This document shows positions 34,267 through 43,185 of a stretch of 64,000 nt of DNA, piece by piece. Position 1 is the stretch's first letter. Every line of letters starts with the position of its first letter. Under the pieces are notes generated by a model. It had not been told where the DNA came from. It saw nothing but the letters and a program-made list of their open reading frames with translations, and did not search any database. The position numbers and the translations under genes were made by a program. Source of the stretch: Methanovulcanius yangii (GTDB lineage Archaea; Halobacteriota; Methanomicrobia; Methanomicrobiales; Methanomicrobiaceae); NCBI RefSeq assembly GCF_018687785.1, contig NZ_LTBL01000001.1, positions 523,780-587,779 of the forward strand, read 5' to 3'.

Positions 34267-36159
34267 ATGTTAATTGATGAACGACTTGATGAATTCAAGA
34301 AAAAGATAAATGCGAAAGTACCTGCGGGTATTTCCGTGTCTGAAGTCGAATTTGAGGGGCCGGAACTTGTCATCTACACTGATGATCCGAAGAGGTTTGC
34401 GCAGGAAGCGGACCTGATCAAGATCCTTGCCCGTGATTTGAGAAAACGCATTGTGGTGCGCCCCAATGTGCTGGAGGACCCGGAGGTTGCCGCCGGCAGA
34501 ATCCGCAGCGTGGTTCCCGACAATGCCGGTATCACCGATCTGTTCTTCGACCCCGATACCGGCGAAGTCATTGTTGAGGCGGAAAAACCCGGGGTCGTTA
34601 TCGGGAAGAACGGGTCAACGCTGAGGGACATCACGAGGGAGATTGGCTGGACGGCAAAGGTCGTGCGCACCCCTCCCATCGAGAGCAAGACGGTAAAGGA
34701 TATCCGGCAGTACCTCCGGTCCGTCAAGGACGAGCGAAAGGAGTTTCTCCGGCGGATCGGCCGGCGCATCCACCGGGACGTCACCAGTAAGGACAAGTGG
34801 GTCCGCGTCACCACACTCGGGTGCTGTCGCGAGGTCGGACGTGCGGCCTTCCTCCTGACAACTCCGGAAAGCAAGATTCTCATCGACTGCGGGGAGAAGC
34901 CCGGTTCGATAACGGAAGGGTATCCCTACCTCTACGTTCCCGAGATATATCCCCTCAATACGCTCGATGCAGTCGTTCTCACCCACGCCCACCTGGACCA
35001 CTGCGCCATGGTCCCGCTCCTCTTCAAATACGGATACGACGGTCCGGTCTATAGCACGCCGGCGACGCGTGACCTTTCAGCGATGCTCCAGCTCGATTAT
35101 CTCGATGTAGTCAACAAGGAAACCGGGACGGTACCGTACTCATCGAAGGAAGTCCAGAAATACCTCCAGCACTCCATCACCCTCAATTACGGCAGTGTCA
35201 CGGACATCGCACCGGACGTAAAACTCACCTATCATAATGCCGGACACATCCTCGGTTCGGCGATCTGTCACTTCCACGTGGGCGACGGCCTGTACAACAT
35301 CGCCTTCACCGGCGACTTCAACTACGGGAAGACCCGTCTCTTTGGGCCTGCCACGGTCCAGTTCCCCCGACTTGAGGCGATATTCATGGAGAGCACCTAC
35401 GGCGGGTCGAACGACAACCAGCCCTCGCGCAAGGAAGCGGAGCAGAAACTCTATGACTATGTGAACACGACGATCAACCGGGGCGGGAAGGTCATCATTC
35501 CGGCATTTGCCGTCGGGCGGTCGCAGGAAGTGATGCTGGCACTCGAGGAGGGCATCCGGCTCGAGAAGATCCCGAAGGTGAAGGTGTATCTCGACGGGAT
35601 GATCAAGGAGGCGACGGCCATCCACACCACCTACCCCGAATACCTGAACCCGGACCTTAGGACCCAGATATTCCGCGAGGGGATGAATCCGTTCCTCGCT
35701 GAGTGTTTCGAACAGGTCGATTCTCCCGACCTGAGAGAACAGGTCATCGAAGGCGACCCCTGCATCATCATCACGACGAGCGGTATGCTCAGCGGCGGTC
35801 CGGTGATGGAATATCTCCGTGCCCTTGCTCCTGATGAAAAGAATATGCTGGTATTCGTCGGATATCAGGCGGACGGGACTCTCGGGCGGCGCATCCAGAA
35901 GGGGTGGAAGGAGATCCCGCTCGGACGCAGGGAGACGATCGTCGTCAACCTGGAGATCGAGACGGTCGACGGATTCTCCGGCCACTCGGACAGGAAGCAG
36001 CTGATGGCCTATGTCAACCATCTCCAGCCGCGGCCGGAGAAGATCTTTACCATCCACGGGGATGAGAAGAACACGATCGATCTTGCATCTTCCATCTACA
36101 AGCGATATCATATCCAGACGGCATCGCCGATGAACCTGGAAACCTACCGCATGGTATGA
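34267..36159 (+). CDS. aCPSF1, KH-domain beta-CASP ribonuclease
   Basis: A 630-residue archaeal homologue of the CPSF73 endonuclease. Two N-terminal KH-type RNA-binding regions (residues about 1-145, with GVVIGKNGSTLRDI) precede a metallo-beta-lactamase core with THAHLDHCAM (the HxHxDH zinc site), FTGDFNYG, FMESTYGG and later beta-CASP motifs (AFAVGRSQEVML, TSGMLSGGPVMEYL, FSGHSDRKQL). It cleaves RNA and, in methanogens, is required for genome-wide transcription termination. It follows psmB, a neighbourhood I have seen in other archaea. Confidence 0.93.
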   Translation: MLIDERLDEFKKKINAKVPAGISVSEVEFEGPELVIYTDDPKRFAQEADLIKILARDLRKRIVVRPNVLEDPEVAAGRIRSVVPDNAGITDLFFDPDTGEVIVEAEKPGVVIGKNGSTLRDITREIGWTAKVVRTPPIESKTVKDIRQYLRSVKDERKEFLRRIGRRIHRDVTSKDKWVRVTTLGCCREVGRAAFLLTTPESKILIDCGEKPGSITEGYPYLYVPEIYPLNTLDAVVLTHAHLDHCAMVPLLFKYGYDGPVYSTPATRDLSAMLQLDYLDVVNKETGTVPYSSKEVQKYLQHSITLNYGSVTDIAPDVKLTYHNAGHILGSAICHFHVGDGLYNIAFTGDFNYGKTRLFGPATVQFPRLEAIFMESTYGGSNDNQPSRKEAEQKLYDYVNTTINRGGKVIIPAFAVGRSQEVMLALEEGIRLEKIPKVKVYLDGMIKEATAIHTTYPEYLNPDLRTQIFREGMNPFLAECFEQVDSPDLREQVIEGDPCIIITTSGMLSGGPVMEYLRALAPDEKNMLVFVGYQADGTLGRRIQKGWKEIPLGRRETIVVNLEIETVDGFSGHSDRKQLMAYVNHLQPRPEKIFTIHGDEKNTIDLASSIYKRYHIQTASPMNLETYRMV

Positions 36160-36201
36160 GTGCCGTGATGATGATGACGGGGTGGACGGGGAGATGAAGC
36201 C

Positions 36202-37302
36202 GTGAAACAGCGCATTTCCCTGATCCTCGGCGTCTTCACGGTCATGGCCCTCTCCAACGCCGTCGTTCCCATTCTTCCCTTTTTTGCATCGGAGGCACCA
36301 TCGGTTCAGGGGGCCATCTTTTCCGCATACTTTTTCGGCGCATTTTTGTCGGTCATTCCGGCAGGGATCCTCGGTGACCGGTACGGAACGAAGCGGTGCA
36401 TCAAAAGCGGGCTGTTTCTCACGGTGGTGACCGGTGCCGCGATTTTTCTCGTTCCCCACAGCCCCCTGCTGGTGATTGCGGCACGGGGAATTGAAGGGAT
36501 TGGGGCGGGTTTTTTCGTTGCATCCGCTCTCTCGTGGGTGAATGTGCAGAAGGACAGCCGCATGCTGTCGGGGTACTACTTTGCCGCACTCAATGTCGGC
36601 CTCCTCAGCGGCCTTCTCATCACGGGGTGGCTGGCCGATTTCGGCACGACTCTGGGGCTTCTGGTCTTCACCGTGCTCAGTATGGTTCCGTTTTTGCTGA
36701 GCTTTACTCTCTCCGAAGAAGGGCGTGAAGAGCGGGAGATTGCTCCGGTTAAGGATGCCGCATATATGTTCCGGTGGATTTACCTCTCCTCGTTCATCAT
36801 CGTCGGCACCACCGGTGTCATATCGTCCCTCTATCCTGAATTTACCGGGGAACTTCCGATTGTTCTCTCGCTACAGCTTGCCGCGATGAATATGGGTACG
36901 GTGATCACCTCGCTTGTGGCACCCCGTATACGCATTCAGCCGGTTCCTCTTATACGGGTCGGCGGGATCGTGATGGCCCTTGCCGTGGCAATGGCATTTT
37001 TTGCCCCGGAATTTGGATGGATCGCGGTCATTCTGGTGTTTGCCGCAGTCGGCGGGGTCGTGGGCTTTGTCTTTGTCGCCCAGATGGAATATCTGGCACA
37101 GTCGAAGATCCGGCAGGGGACCGTGGTGGGGATCTTCAATGCGTCCGCGTATGGCGGGATGGCCTTCATGCCGTTTATCGCCGGACTTGTCGTGGATGCA
37201 GTGGGTTATTCTGCGGCATTCGGGCTGGCGACCCTCTTGTGCGGATGTGTTGCGCTCTTCATCGGGCGGTGTGAATGCACGATTCTCGACGAACCTGCAT
37301 AA
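36202..37302 (+). CDS. MFS transporter
   Basis: A 366-residue polytopic protein with about 11-12 helices. The motif-A-like loop GILGDRYGTKRCIKSG after helix 2 and RGIEGIGAGFFVASALSW fit the major facilitator superfamily drug-efflux type. The start is GTG with GGGGAG eight bases upstream; the ATG inside that spacer reads into a stop. Substrate unknown. It converges on the RND transporter gene 19 bases away. Confidence 0.88.
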   Translation: MKQRISLILGVFTVMALSNAVVPILPFFASEAPSVQGAIFSAYFFGAFLSVIPAGILGDRYGTKRCIKSGLFLTVVTGAAIFLVPHSPLLVIAARGIEGIGAGFFVASALSWVNVQKDSRMLSGYYFAALNVGLLSGLLITGWLADFGTTLGLLVFTVLSMVPFLLSFTLSEEGREEREIAPVKDAAYMFRWIYLSSFIIVGTTGVISSLYPEFTGELPIVLSLQLAAMNMGTVITSLVAPRIRIQPVPLIRVGGIVMALAVAMAFFAPEFGWIAVILVFAAVGGVVGFVFVAQMEYLAQSKIRQGTVVGIFNASAYGGMAFMPFIAGLVVDAVGYSAAFGLATLLCGCVALFIGRCECTILDEPA

Positions 37303-37321
37303 AGTATAGGCGGGCGGGTAA

Positions 37322-39547
37322 TTACACGGGGTGAGTCCGCTCAAACCTGCTCATCAGCCTGAGAATGGCGGGCATGATGAGAATTCCGCCGATGAGGGAG
37401 AACCCGACCGTAATGACGGTGGTGGTCCCGAAATTCGATATCATATTGAACGCCGAGAGGGTGAGGGCGGAAAACCCGAAAACGGTGGTCAGTCCCGAGA
37501 CGGTGATGGCCGTTCCTATCTTCTGAACCGACATCCGGATGGAATCCATGACCGAACCGCCACCTTCCCGTTCCTCATTGTACCGCTCCATGATCAGGAT
37601 GGTATACTCACAGGCGATGCCGATCGTCATCGATCCGAGGACGGCGGTCATGGGGGTATAGTTGATGCCGAGCGCCTTCATAATGAGGGAGTTCCATCCG
37701 ACGATCATGATGATGGGGATGATAGGGGAGATGGCGAGGATTTTCCGGTAAATAGCCAGAAGGTAGGCTGAGATGACAAGGAACCCGAGGAAAGTCATCG
37801 TGTTCTTGGAGTCATTGATGTCGTTGATGAGATCGGCGAACATGGTGGTACTGCCGGTGGCGGTGACGGTGATGCCTGCCGGAGGGTTGACGAAGGTGAT
37901 GTCGGAGCGGATGTTGCCTATGAGCGTCAGCGCTGTTCTGCTGTCGATATCGGCCGTGGTAAACTGGATGATCGTCTCCATATTGCCGTGATTGTAGCGA
38001 TCCTTCTCGCTTTCGGGAATTCGTGCGAGCACTTCATCGATCTCTGTCTGGGAGGTGGGGAGGACACCGTTGTTATAGGTCTCGATGAGTGTGACGATGC
38101 TTGCGGCATCGATGATCTCAGGGCGGGTGGAGACCTCATATTCCTGGAATCCCTGTATCCACGCAAGCGTGACCGGGTCATAGACATAATCCCCGCGGAT
38201 ATCGATGGGGAGGGTCTCGGTCGCCCCGGCAGTCCGGGTGATCTTCTTCAGGTCATTGAGCGCCGGCATATCCTGAGGAACGAAGGTCTCCTCATCGGTG
38301 TCGATGGGGATCGTGCTGTCGAGCTGGTAACCGGCCATCGCAAAGATCGTGAAAAAAACGACGATGATGACGGCCTTGTTTGCCATGAGGACCGAAACCC
38401 GCCCCAGGAAGGCGTCGTATCGCTTCATAAAAAGTCGTGCATCCGTTGTCTCGGATCGTTCCCTGCTCTTGGATTCATACCCGACCAGCCGGGCAAAGGT
38501 AGGAACAACGATCAGGGCGGCGATGTAGCACGCGAAGACCCCGATGGTGCAGGTGATGCCGAAATCCCGCACCATCGGGAGGGGCGAGATAAGCATGACG
38601 AGAAATCCGATGGATGTTGCAATCATGGCAGCCATAACCGACGGCCCGGCATTTGTTATGGTGACGGACAAGGCTTCCTGCAAGGGGCGGCGTTCCGTCT
38701 CCTCCTCGATGCGGGAATGGAACTGGATGGCATAGTCAATCCCGACCCCGATGAGGACCGGGAAGGCGCCGATGACTGTCATTCCAAGGGGTATCCCTGT
38801 TATGCCCATGATCCCGAAGGTGGTCACCAGGCCCAGAAAGACCGTTGCCACCGGAAGAAAACGATATTTCACGTGGGAGAAGAGGAGGCCCACCGCGATG
38901 ACCATCAGGATCATGGCGGCGAGGATGAGAACGGCCATCGACTCATTGATCTCTTCCTGCATCTCCTTTTCAAAGGCAGGGCTTCCGCCGACGGTGACCG
39001 CAAGACCCGGCGGTATGGCGGAATTTTCGACAAGCGACTCGATGTTGTTGATGACGACGGTCGCCGTATCCGAGGAGGTGCCGGTCTCGAGGGGGACGAT
39101 GACGAAGGTCAGCTGTTTGGATGCAAGTATATTTTCCAGGACCTCCGGGGGGGTTCGGGCGATGATGGCCGACACCTCAGCATCGTTTGTCGGAAGTACG
39201 CCACCATTTGCCTGTTTCAACAGATCGACGATGCTGGAAACCGATATGATGTACTGTTCGTTCCGGATATCCTCTTCGAGTGCGTCGATATATTCGATAT
39301 TTTGTACACTCGTGACGTCATCGGATTCGATGATGAGTATGATGCTCGAACTGGAAAACTGGTTCTGGTAATTGAGGAGAAGCGATCCTGCCGGGGTGTC
39401 GATGTCGACATACGTCTCGGTTCCTGTCTTCATGTAGGTCATCGATGCACCGTAGAACATCAGGATCATGAAGAGGATGACGGCTATGGTGACGATCTTC
39501 GGGTGTTTGTATATCTGATCTGCTAGAACGGCAAACGGCGAGTGCAC
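37322..39547 (-). CDS. RND superfamily transporter (HAE3/MMPL-type)
   Basis: A 741-residue transporter with two similar halves. Each half has one helix, a large external loop, then a cluster of five helices; the second helix clusters contain GIGIDYAIQFHSRIEEE and GIACEYTILIMERYNEE. The layout matches archaeal hydrophobe/amphiphile efflux-3 (MMPL-like) proteins. I start at the GTG at 39547, preceded by GGAGGAACATCT; an upstream ATG adds 35 residues without a site. Substrates may be lipids, isoprenoids or hydrophobic compounds, but this is not readable here. Confidence 0.9.
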   Translation of the reverse strand: MHSPFAVLADQIYKHPKIVTIAVILFMILMFYGASMTYMKTGTETYVDIDTPAGSLLLNYQNQFSSSSIILIIESDDVTSVQNIEYIDALEEDIRNEQYIISVSSIVDLLKQANGGVLPTNDAEVSAIIARTPPEVLENILASKQLTFVIVPLETGTSSDTATVVINNIESLVENSAIPPGLAVTVGGSPAFEKEMQEEINESMAVLILAAMILMVIAVGLLFSHVKYRFLPVATVFLGLVTTFGIMGITGIPLGMTVIGAFPVLIGVGIDYAIQFHSRIEEETERRPLQEALSVTITNAGPSVMAAMIATSIGFLVMLISPLPMVRDFGITCTIGVFACYIAALIVVPTFARLVGYESKSRERSETTDARLFMKRYDAFLGRVSVLMANKAVIIVVFFTIFAMAGYQLDSTIPIDTDEETFVPQDMPALNDLKKITRTAGATETLPIDIRGDYVYDPVTLAWIQGFQEYEVSTRPEIIDAASIVTLIETYNNGVLPTSQTEIDEVLARIPESEKDRYNHGNMETIIQFTTADIDSRTALTLIGNIRSDITFVNPPAGITVTATGSTTMFADLINDINDSKNTMTFLGFLVISAYLLAIYRKILAISPIIPIIMIVGWNSLIMKALGINYTPMTAVLGSMTIGIACEYTILIMERYNEEREGGGSVMDSIRMSVQKIGTAITVSGLTTVFGFSALTLSAFNMISNFGTTTVITVGFSLIGGILIMPAILRLMSRFERTHPV

Positions 39548-40093
39548 AGATGTTCCTCCACGATAGAAGGTATGGTTGATCAATCCTAATAAGGCGTTTG
39601 TCGCAATAATTGCGACCGGGATCTTCCGATTTGGTCGGAGATACCGGGACACGGGAGATCGTTCATGCTGAGATGGAAGGCTGGGGCGACGCCCGCTTCC
39701 ATGTGAATCCTGCGCTGAAATGGATCATTTTCGGCACACCGGATACGAAAATTTACCGCGCATGTAATGGAGTGATGATTGTCCCGATGAAACGGGGACA
39801 GTAGTGTAGACTCCCCATCTTCATAAGAGCGACCGGGTCGTATACGCCCCCTGATTCGAAAGGGGGAATGACGACTCCTCACGGCAGATACGTTTCGGGC
39901 AACGAAATGGGGTTGGAATGGACGGCAATTTCTGTTGAATTGATCGATAACGCAATTTTTGAGCATTAAAAAGAAATTGAGTCCGGTATCGGGCGATTCC
40001 ACTCAGGAATGACGTATTATTGGTGCAATGATGTCCAGCAGAATCTATATCAGGGTGAAGACTAAACCGGGGTTTGTCAGAGGAGATGAAAAC
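39548..40093. other. Intergenic region with a doubtful short frame and a GGTGCA motif
   Basis: About 545 bases between the RND transporter and the unrecognised 617-residue gene. A 64-codon plus-strand frame (39610-39804, ending IVPMKRGQ) has fairly natural composition in its second half, but no ribosome-binding site or known homologue. TATTATTGGTGCAATG at 40015-40030 resembles the repeats upstream of the acyl-CoA synthetases. Nothing else is visible. Confidence 0.4.
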
Positions 40094-41947
40094 ATGCCAG
40101 ATGACCATGACAAAGACAAAGTAATTTTTTCTGCCACAATGGCGGCAACCTTTGAGCCCGATTCCATGACCAATGACAAACTGGAGGCCGCGACCAAGGG
40201 GCATGGCGCCCTGGTCATTCCTGTGTTTGCGGCGGCCAATTCGCTTGCCGAGGACATATTCTGTACCGTAACCGGGCCTGAGATGTCGCTTCTCGGACGG
40301 ATGACGCTGGTCGATGCGGCAGCCCCGGGCCTTCCGCTTGATATGGTGATTGAAAAGGCGGTCCGTGAGGCGAAAAATGCGGGGGCATCTCCCGAGAATG
40401 CTGCGTTGATCGTAGCTTCCCTTGCATATTTCATGGGGTCCTGTGCCCGTTCCGGTGTACCGCTCGGGAACCGGAAACTCGGCGCCATTGCACGGATGCA
40501 TGCGGGGGCTCCGCGAACGAGTGCCATTGCTCTTACCACCGGGAAATTTACGCATAAAATTCCGGCATTTCCCGCCTACCTTGCGATCTACGAGAAAATG
40601 CTGGACAAGAAACTCACCCGGGTCGATGGTGCAGTGTTGCCGCCGTTCATTGCCGGTGGCGCCATCTATGGCCACTCTGCCCTCGGTGAGGATTACAACA
40701 TTCCGGAACTTGCGTACAATGCGGCCAAGACCGGGACCGAAGCCATGATGCGCAGTATGGAGGGTGCCGGTATTACGCCCTATGCCCTCTGGCCCGCACT
40801 TATTGGTGCGGCGGTGACCATGGAGTTCATTCATCCCGATGCGCTCTTGGGGGAGGAGTTCGGCAAGTTCGGAAAGGTGGATTCCGCCTACCTTGCCGGA
40901 AAGGGCGCACGTGATGCCGCCGGTCTGCCGGAGACGATCCATATCCGCGGCACCCACGAGGAGTATGACACCGCCAAGGTCCTCGGCGATTTCGGGCTTA
41001 TCCTCAAGGATATCGGGGGGCCGTCGGTGATTGGATCGATGGCCCTCTCAGAGATATTTGCCGGTTTTGAAGAATCTGCATCGATCGGAGCGGGGTTCTC
41101 GGGCGGGCCGGTCAATCCTCCCCTTGGACACCTTGAAGGGGACTGCGTCCCTGCTCTTCGGCTGATGGTCCTGCACAACGGGGACGTCTTCGAAGTGGCG
41201 TCGGCGGTCCGGGACTATAAGATGAACTCCTTCATCGACCCCGAGATGGCACTCTGCGGTCTCAACACCATTGCCCGAAAGGCGGAGCAGGTGACCCGCG
41301 GAAAGATCACCAAGGCCTGCATACTTGCATCGGAGGGTGTGCGTGACCGGGCCATCTACCGTCGTGCCGCCCATACCTATGATCTCATGAAGGCGGGAAA
41401 GACCGTACAGGAGGCCACCCGCACGCTCGACGAGGAGAGGCAGGCGTATGTCGAGCAGCGTGGTTCGGCGATTCTTTCGGGCTTTACCGGGAAGACGATT
41501 GAATTCAAATACACCTCCATCAAGCCGCACGGGAGGCGGACCGACAAATTCACCGAACGCTACTGGGGTTTTGACTCGAATGTCGCATATGACGTCACAA
41601 TCGACGGCACGAAGTACCATGTGGATAACCTCAGCGGGAAGGAGATTCCCGCCTTTGTGTTCGAAGGCAAGAACAAGGATGATCCCAACTGGCCGACCGC
41701 TCTCTTCTGCGGGGCGGTCCTCACGCAGGAACTGCAGTACATCGGTCACACCATCATCAATATCACGGTACCCGCCGCCGTTGCGTCCCTGATCGGGATG
41801 GAGGCGAAGGAAGCCGCGTATGGTGCGGAGGATGGCGCATTCCTGACACGTGCCATTCCGGGGGCAGGGGACAAGGCGCATGAGGTGGCCAAACTCGCCC
41901 AGCGGGTGCACGCGAAGATCAACGAACCGTTCCCTCCGGCAGAGTAA
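40094..41947 (+). CDS. Unrecognised 617-residue cytoplasmic protein next to a LarC-like gene
   Basis: I cannot place this protein in a family. It is soluble, with alternating Ala/Gly-rich helices in the N-terminal 400 residues (HGALVIPVFAAANSLAED, LAYFMGSCARSGVPLGNRKL, IAGGAIYGHSALGEDYNIPE, FSGGPVNPPLGHLEGDCVP) and a beta-rich C-terminal part (GFDSNVAYDVTIDGTKYHVD). Many His, Asp and Glu residues are in Gly-rich turns, which may mean a metal or cofactor site. The ATG at 40094 is preceded by GAGGAGATGAAAAC. Its stop is immediately followed by the ATG of the LarC-like gene, so the two are probably an operon and may cooperate in nickel or pincer-cofactor chemistry (speculative). Confidence 0.75.
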   Translation: MPDDHDKDKVIFSATMAATFEPDSMTNDKLEAATKGHGALVIPVFAAANSLAEDIFCTVTGPEMSLLGRMTLVDAAAPGLPLDMVIEKAVREAKNAGASPENAALIVASLAYFMGSCARSGVPLGNRKLGAIARMHAGAPRTSAIALTTGKFTHKIPAFPAYLAIYEKMLDKKLTRVDGAVLPPFIAGGAIYGHSALGEDYNIPELAYNAAKTGTEAMMRSMEGAGITPYALWPALIGAAVTMEFIHPDALLGEEFGKFGKVDSAYLAGKGARDAAGLPETIHIRGTHEEYDTAKVLGDFGLILKDIGGPSVIGSMALSEIFAGFEESASIGAGFSGGPVNPPLGHLEGDCVPALRLMVLHNGDVFEVASAVRDYKMNSFIDPEMALCGLNTIARKAEQVTRGKITKACILASEGVRDRAIYRRAAHTYDLMKAGKTVQEATRTLDEERQAYVEQRGSAILSGFTGKTIEFKYTSIKPHGRRTDKFTERYWGFDSNVAYDVTIDGTKYHVDNLSGKEIPAFVFEGKNKDDPNWPTALFCGAVLTQELQYIGHTIINITVPAAVASLIGMEAKEAAYGAEDGAFLTRAIPGAGDKAHEVAKLAQRVHAKINEPFPPAE

Positions 41948-43078
41948 ATGAGAACATTTGTTATTGATCCATCGGAGAGCGGAATCTCCGGTGGGGCTCT
42001 GGCAGCGGCGGCTATGGCCCTTGTGGGGTCGGCCGCTCACCTCGAGTCGATAGCAGAGGCAATTTCCCGATCCTCATGCGGTGCCGGGTGGGAGGTCCGG
42101 TATCAACCGCCAACTCCCGGTTCTACTGAAGGATTTGTGATCATCGGGAACGGGACGGCCGGAGACGATTCTACGGATGACCTCAGCGAAGCAGCGGGCA
42201 TAATCTCTTCCGAGCTGGATCTATCGCCAAGGGCGCATGAGGTGATGGAGGGAGCGATAGCCGATCTTTCCCGCTTTGACAGTGCTGCAGGGATTGGCGA
42301 CATCATCGAATGTGTTGTACCCCTTGCCCTCATGGACCGTGCAGGCATCCTTTCATCTCCTGTCTGTTCGTTGCCCCCTGCGGCAGGGCTCCCCTCCTCA
42401 CCGGTCATCGCCATATGCGCCCGTCACCGCGTTCCCCTTCCGGCGGGCTTGCTGCATGAATCCCGCACCACCAGTGCCGGCATGGCGCTTCTTGCCAATA
42501 TGGCAGAATGTATTGACACCTTCCCCGGGATGATACCGTGCCGGATTGTGCATGGCGGTGACGGCACGGGTCGCGTGCTCCGGATCATAGAGGGGGAGTC
42601 ATCCGATGTGGTGGAAGAGAGGATCGTGCTTCTTGAGACCAATATCGACGATGTCACGGGCGAGGTAATGGCATATGCCCAGCAGCGACTGCTTGCCGAA
42701 GGGGCAGTGGATGTCTACTTCACTCCTGTACTCGGCAAGAAGAGCCGGCCTGCGCATGTTCTGACGGTGATCACCAACCGTCGCCTGTATCGTCACCTGA
42801 CCGGTATTCTCATGGAGGAGACCGGTACTCTTGGTGTTCGTATCTATGAAGTCCCGCGGCTGGTTGCAAAGCGAAAGCGCAACACCGTCCCCGTTGAGAT
42901 TGCGGGCGGGGTGTATGATATACGGGTGAAACGCTCGACCGTCGACGGCATTCCCATTGCCCTCAAACCGGAATTCGAGGACATGAAACAGGTGGCGGAG
43001 ACGACCGGCCTTCCTCTCAGGACGATTGCGGCTGTCGTGATGAGACAGCTGGAGCCGTTCGGTCAGGAAAAGCCATGA
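41948..43078 (+). CDS. LarC-like nickel-insertion protein
   Basis: A 376-residue member of the LarC (TIGR00299/DUF111) family. The C-terminal half is typical: LLETNIDDVTGEVMAYAQQR, GAVDVYFTPVLGKKSRPAHV, then ETGTLGVRIYEVPR. In characterised LarC the protein inserts nickel into the pincer cofactor. The N-terminal signature, usually DxxxGISGDM, reads DPSESGISGGAL here and the middle is shortened and Cys/Pro-rich, so activity may differ. It starts immediately after the stop of the unrecognised upstream gene. Confidence 0.8.
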   Translation: MRTFVIDPSESGISGGALAAAAMALVGSAAHLESIAEAISRSSCGAGWEVRYQPPTPGSTEGFVIIGNGTAGDDSTDDLSEAAGIISSELDLSPRAHEVMEGAIADLSRFDSAAGIGDIIECVVPLALMDRAGILSSPVCSLPPAAGLPSSPVIAICARHRVPLPAGLLHESRTTSAGMALLANMAECIDTFPGMIPCRIVHGGDGTGRVLRIIEGESSDVVEERIVLLETNIDDVTGEVMAYAQQRLLAEGAVDVYFTPVLGKKSRPAHVLTVITNRRLYRHLTGILMEETGTLGVRIYEVPRLVAKRKRNTVPVEIAGGVYDIRVKRSTVDGIPIALKPEFEDMKQVAETTGLPLRTIAAVVMRQLEPFGQEKP

Positions 43079-43145
43079 CCGAGTGACCGGAGAGACAGGT
43101 ATTTGAGAAGATATCCCTCCGTAGCAAAAAATTCACTACACTATC

Positions 43146-43152
43146 TTTTTTT
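43146..43152 (+). terminator. T7 tract after the LarC-like gene
   Basis: Seven T residues about 70 bases after the LarC-like stop and just before the convergent symporter stop; a likely archaeal terminator. Confidence 0.35.
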
Positions 43153-43185
43153 ACAGGGATGAGGAGAAAAAATGTAATATCGGAT

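Noticed and set aside
37988..39526. A 512-codon plus-strand frame opposite the RND transporter
   Set aside because: Asp/Gly/Arg-rich composition without any domain; it is a shadow of the hydrophobic coding strand.
39610..39804. 64-residue hypothetical gene
   Set aside because: No ribosome-binding site, no known similarity, and the first 20 residues look random. Kept only as a remark in the intergenic entry.
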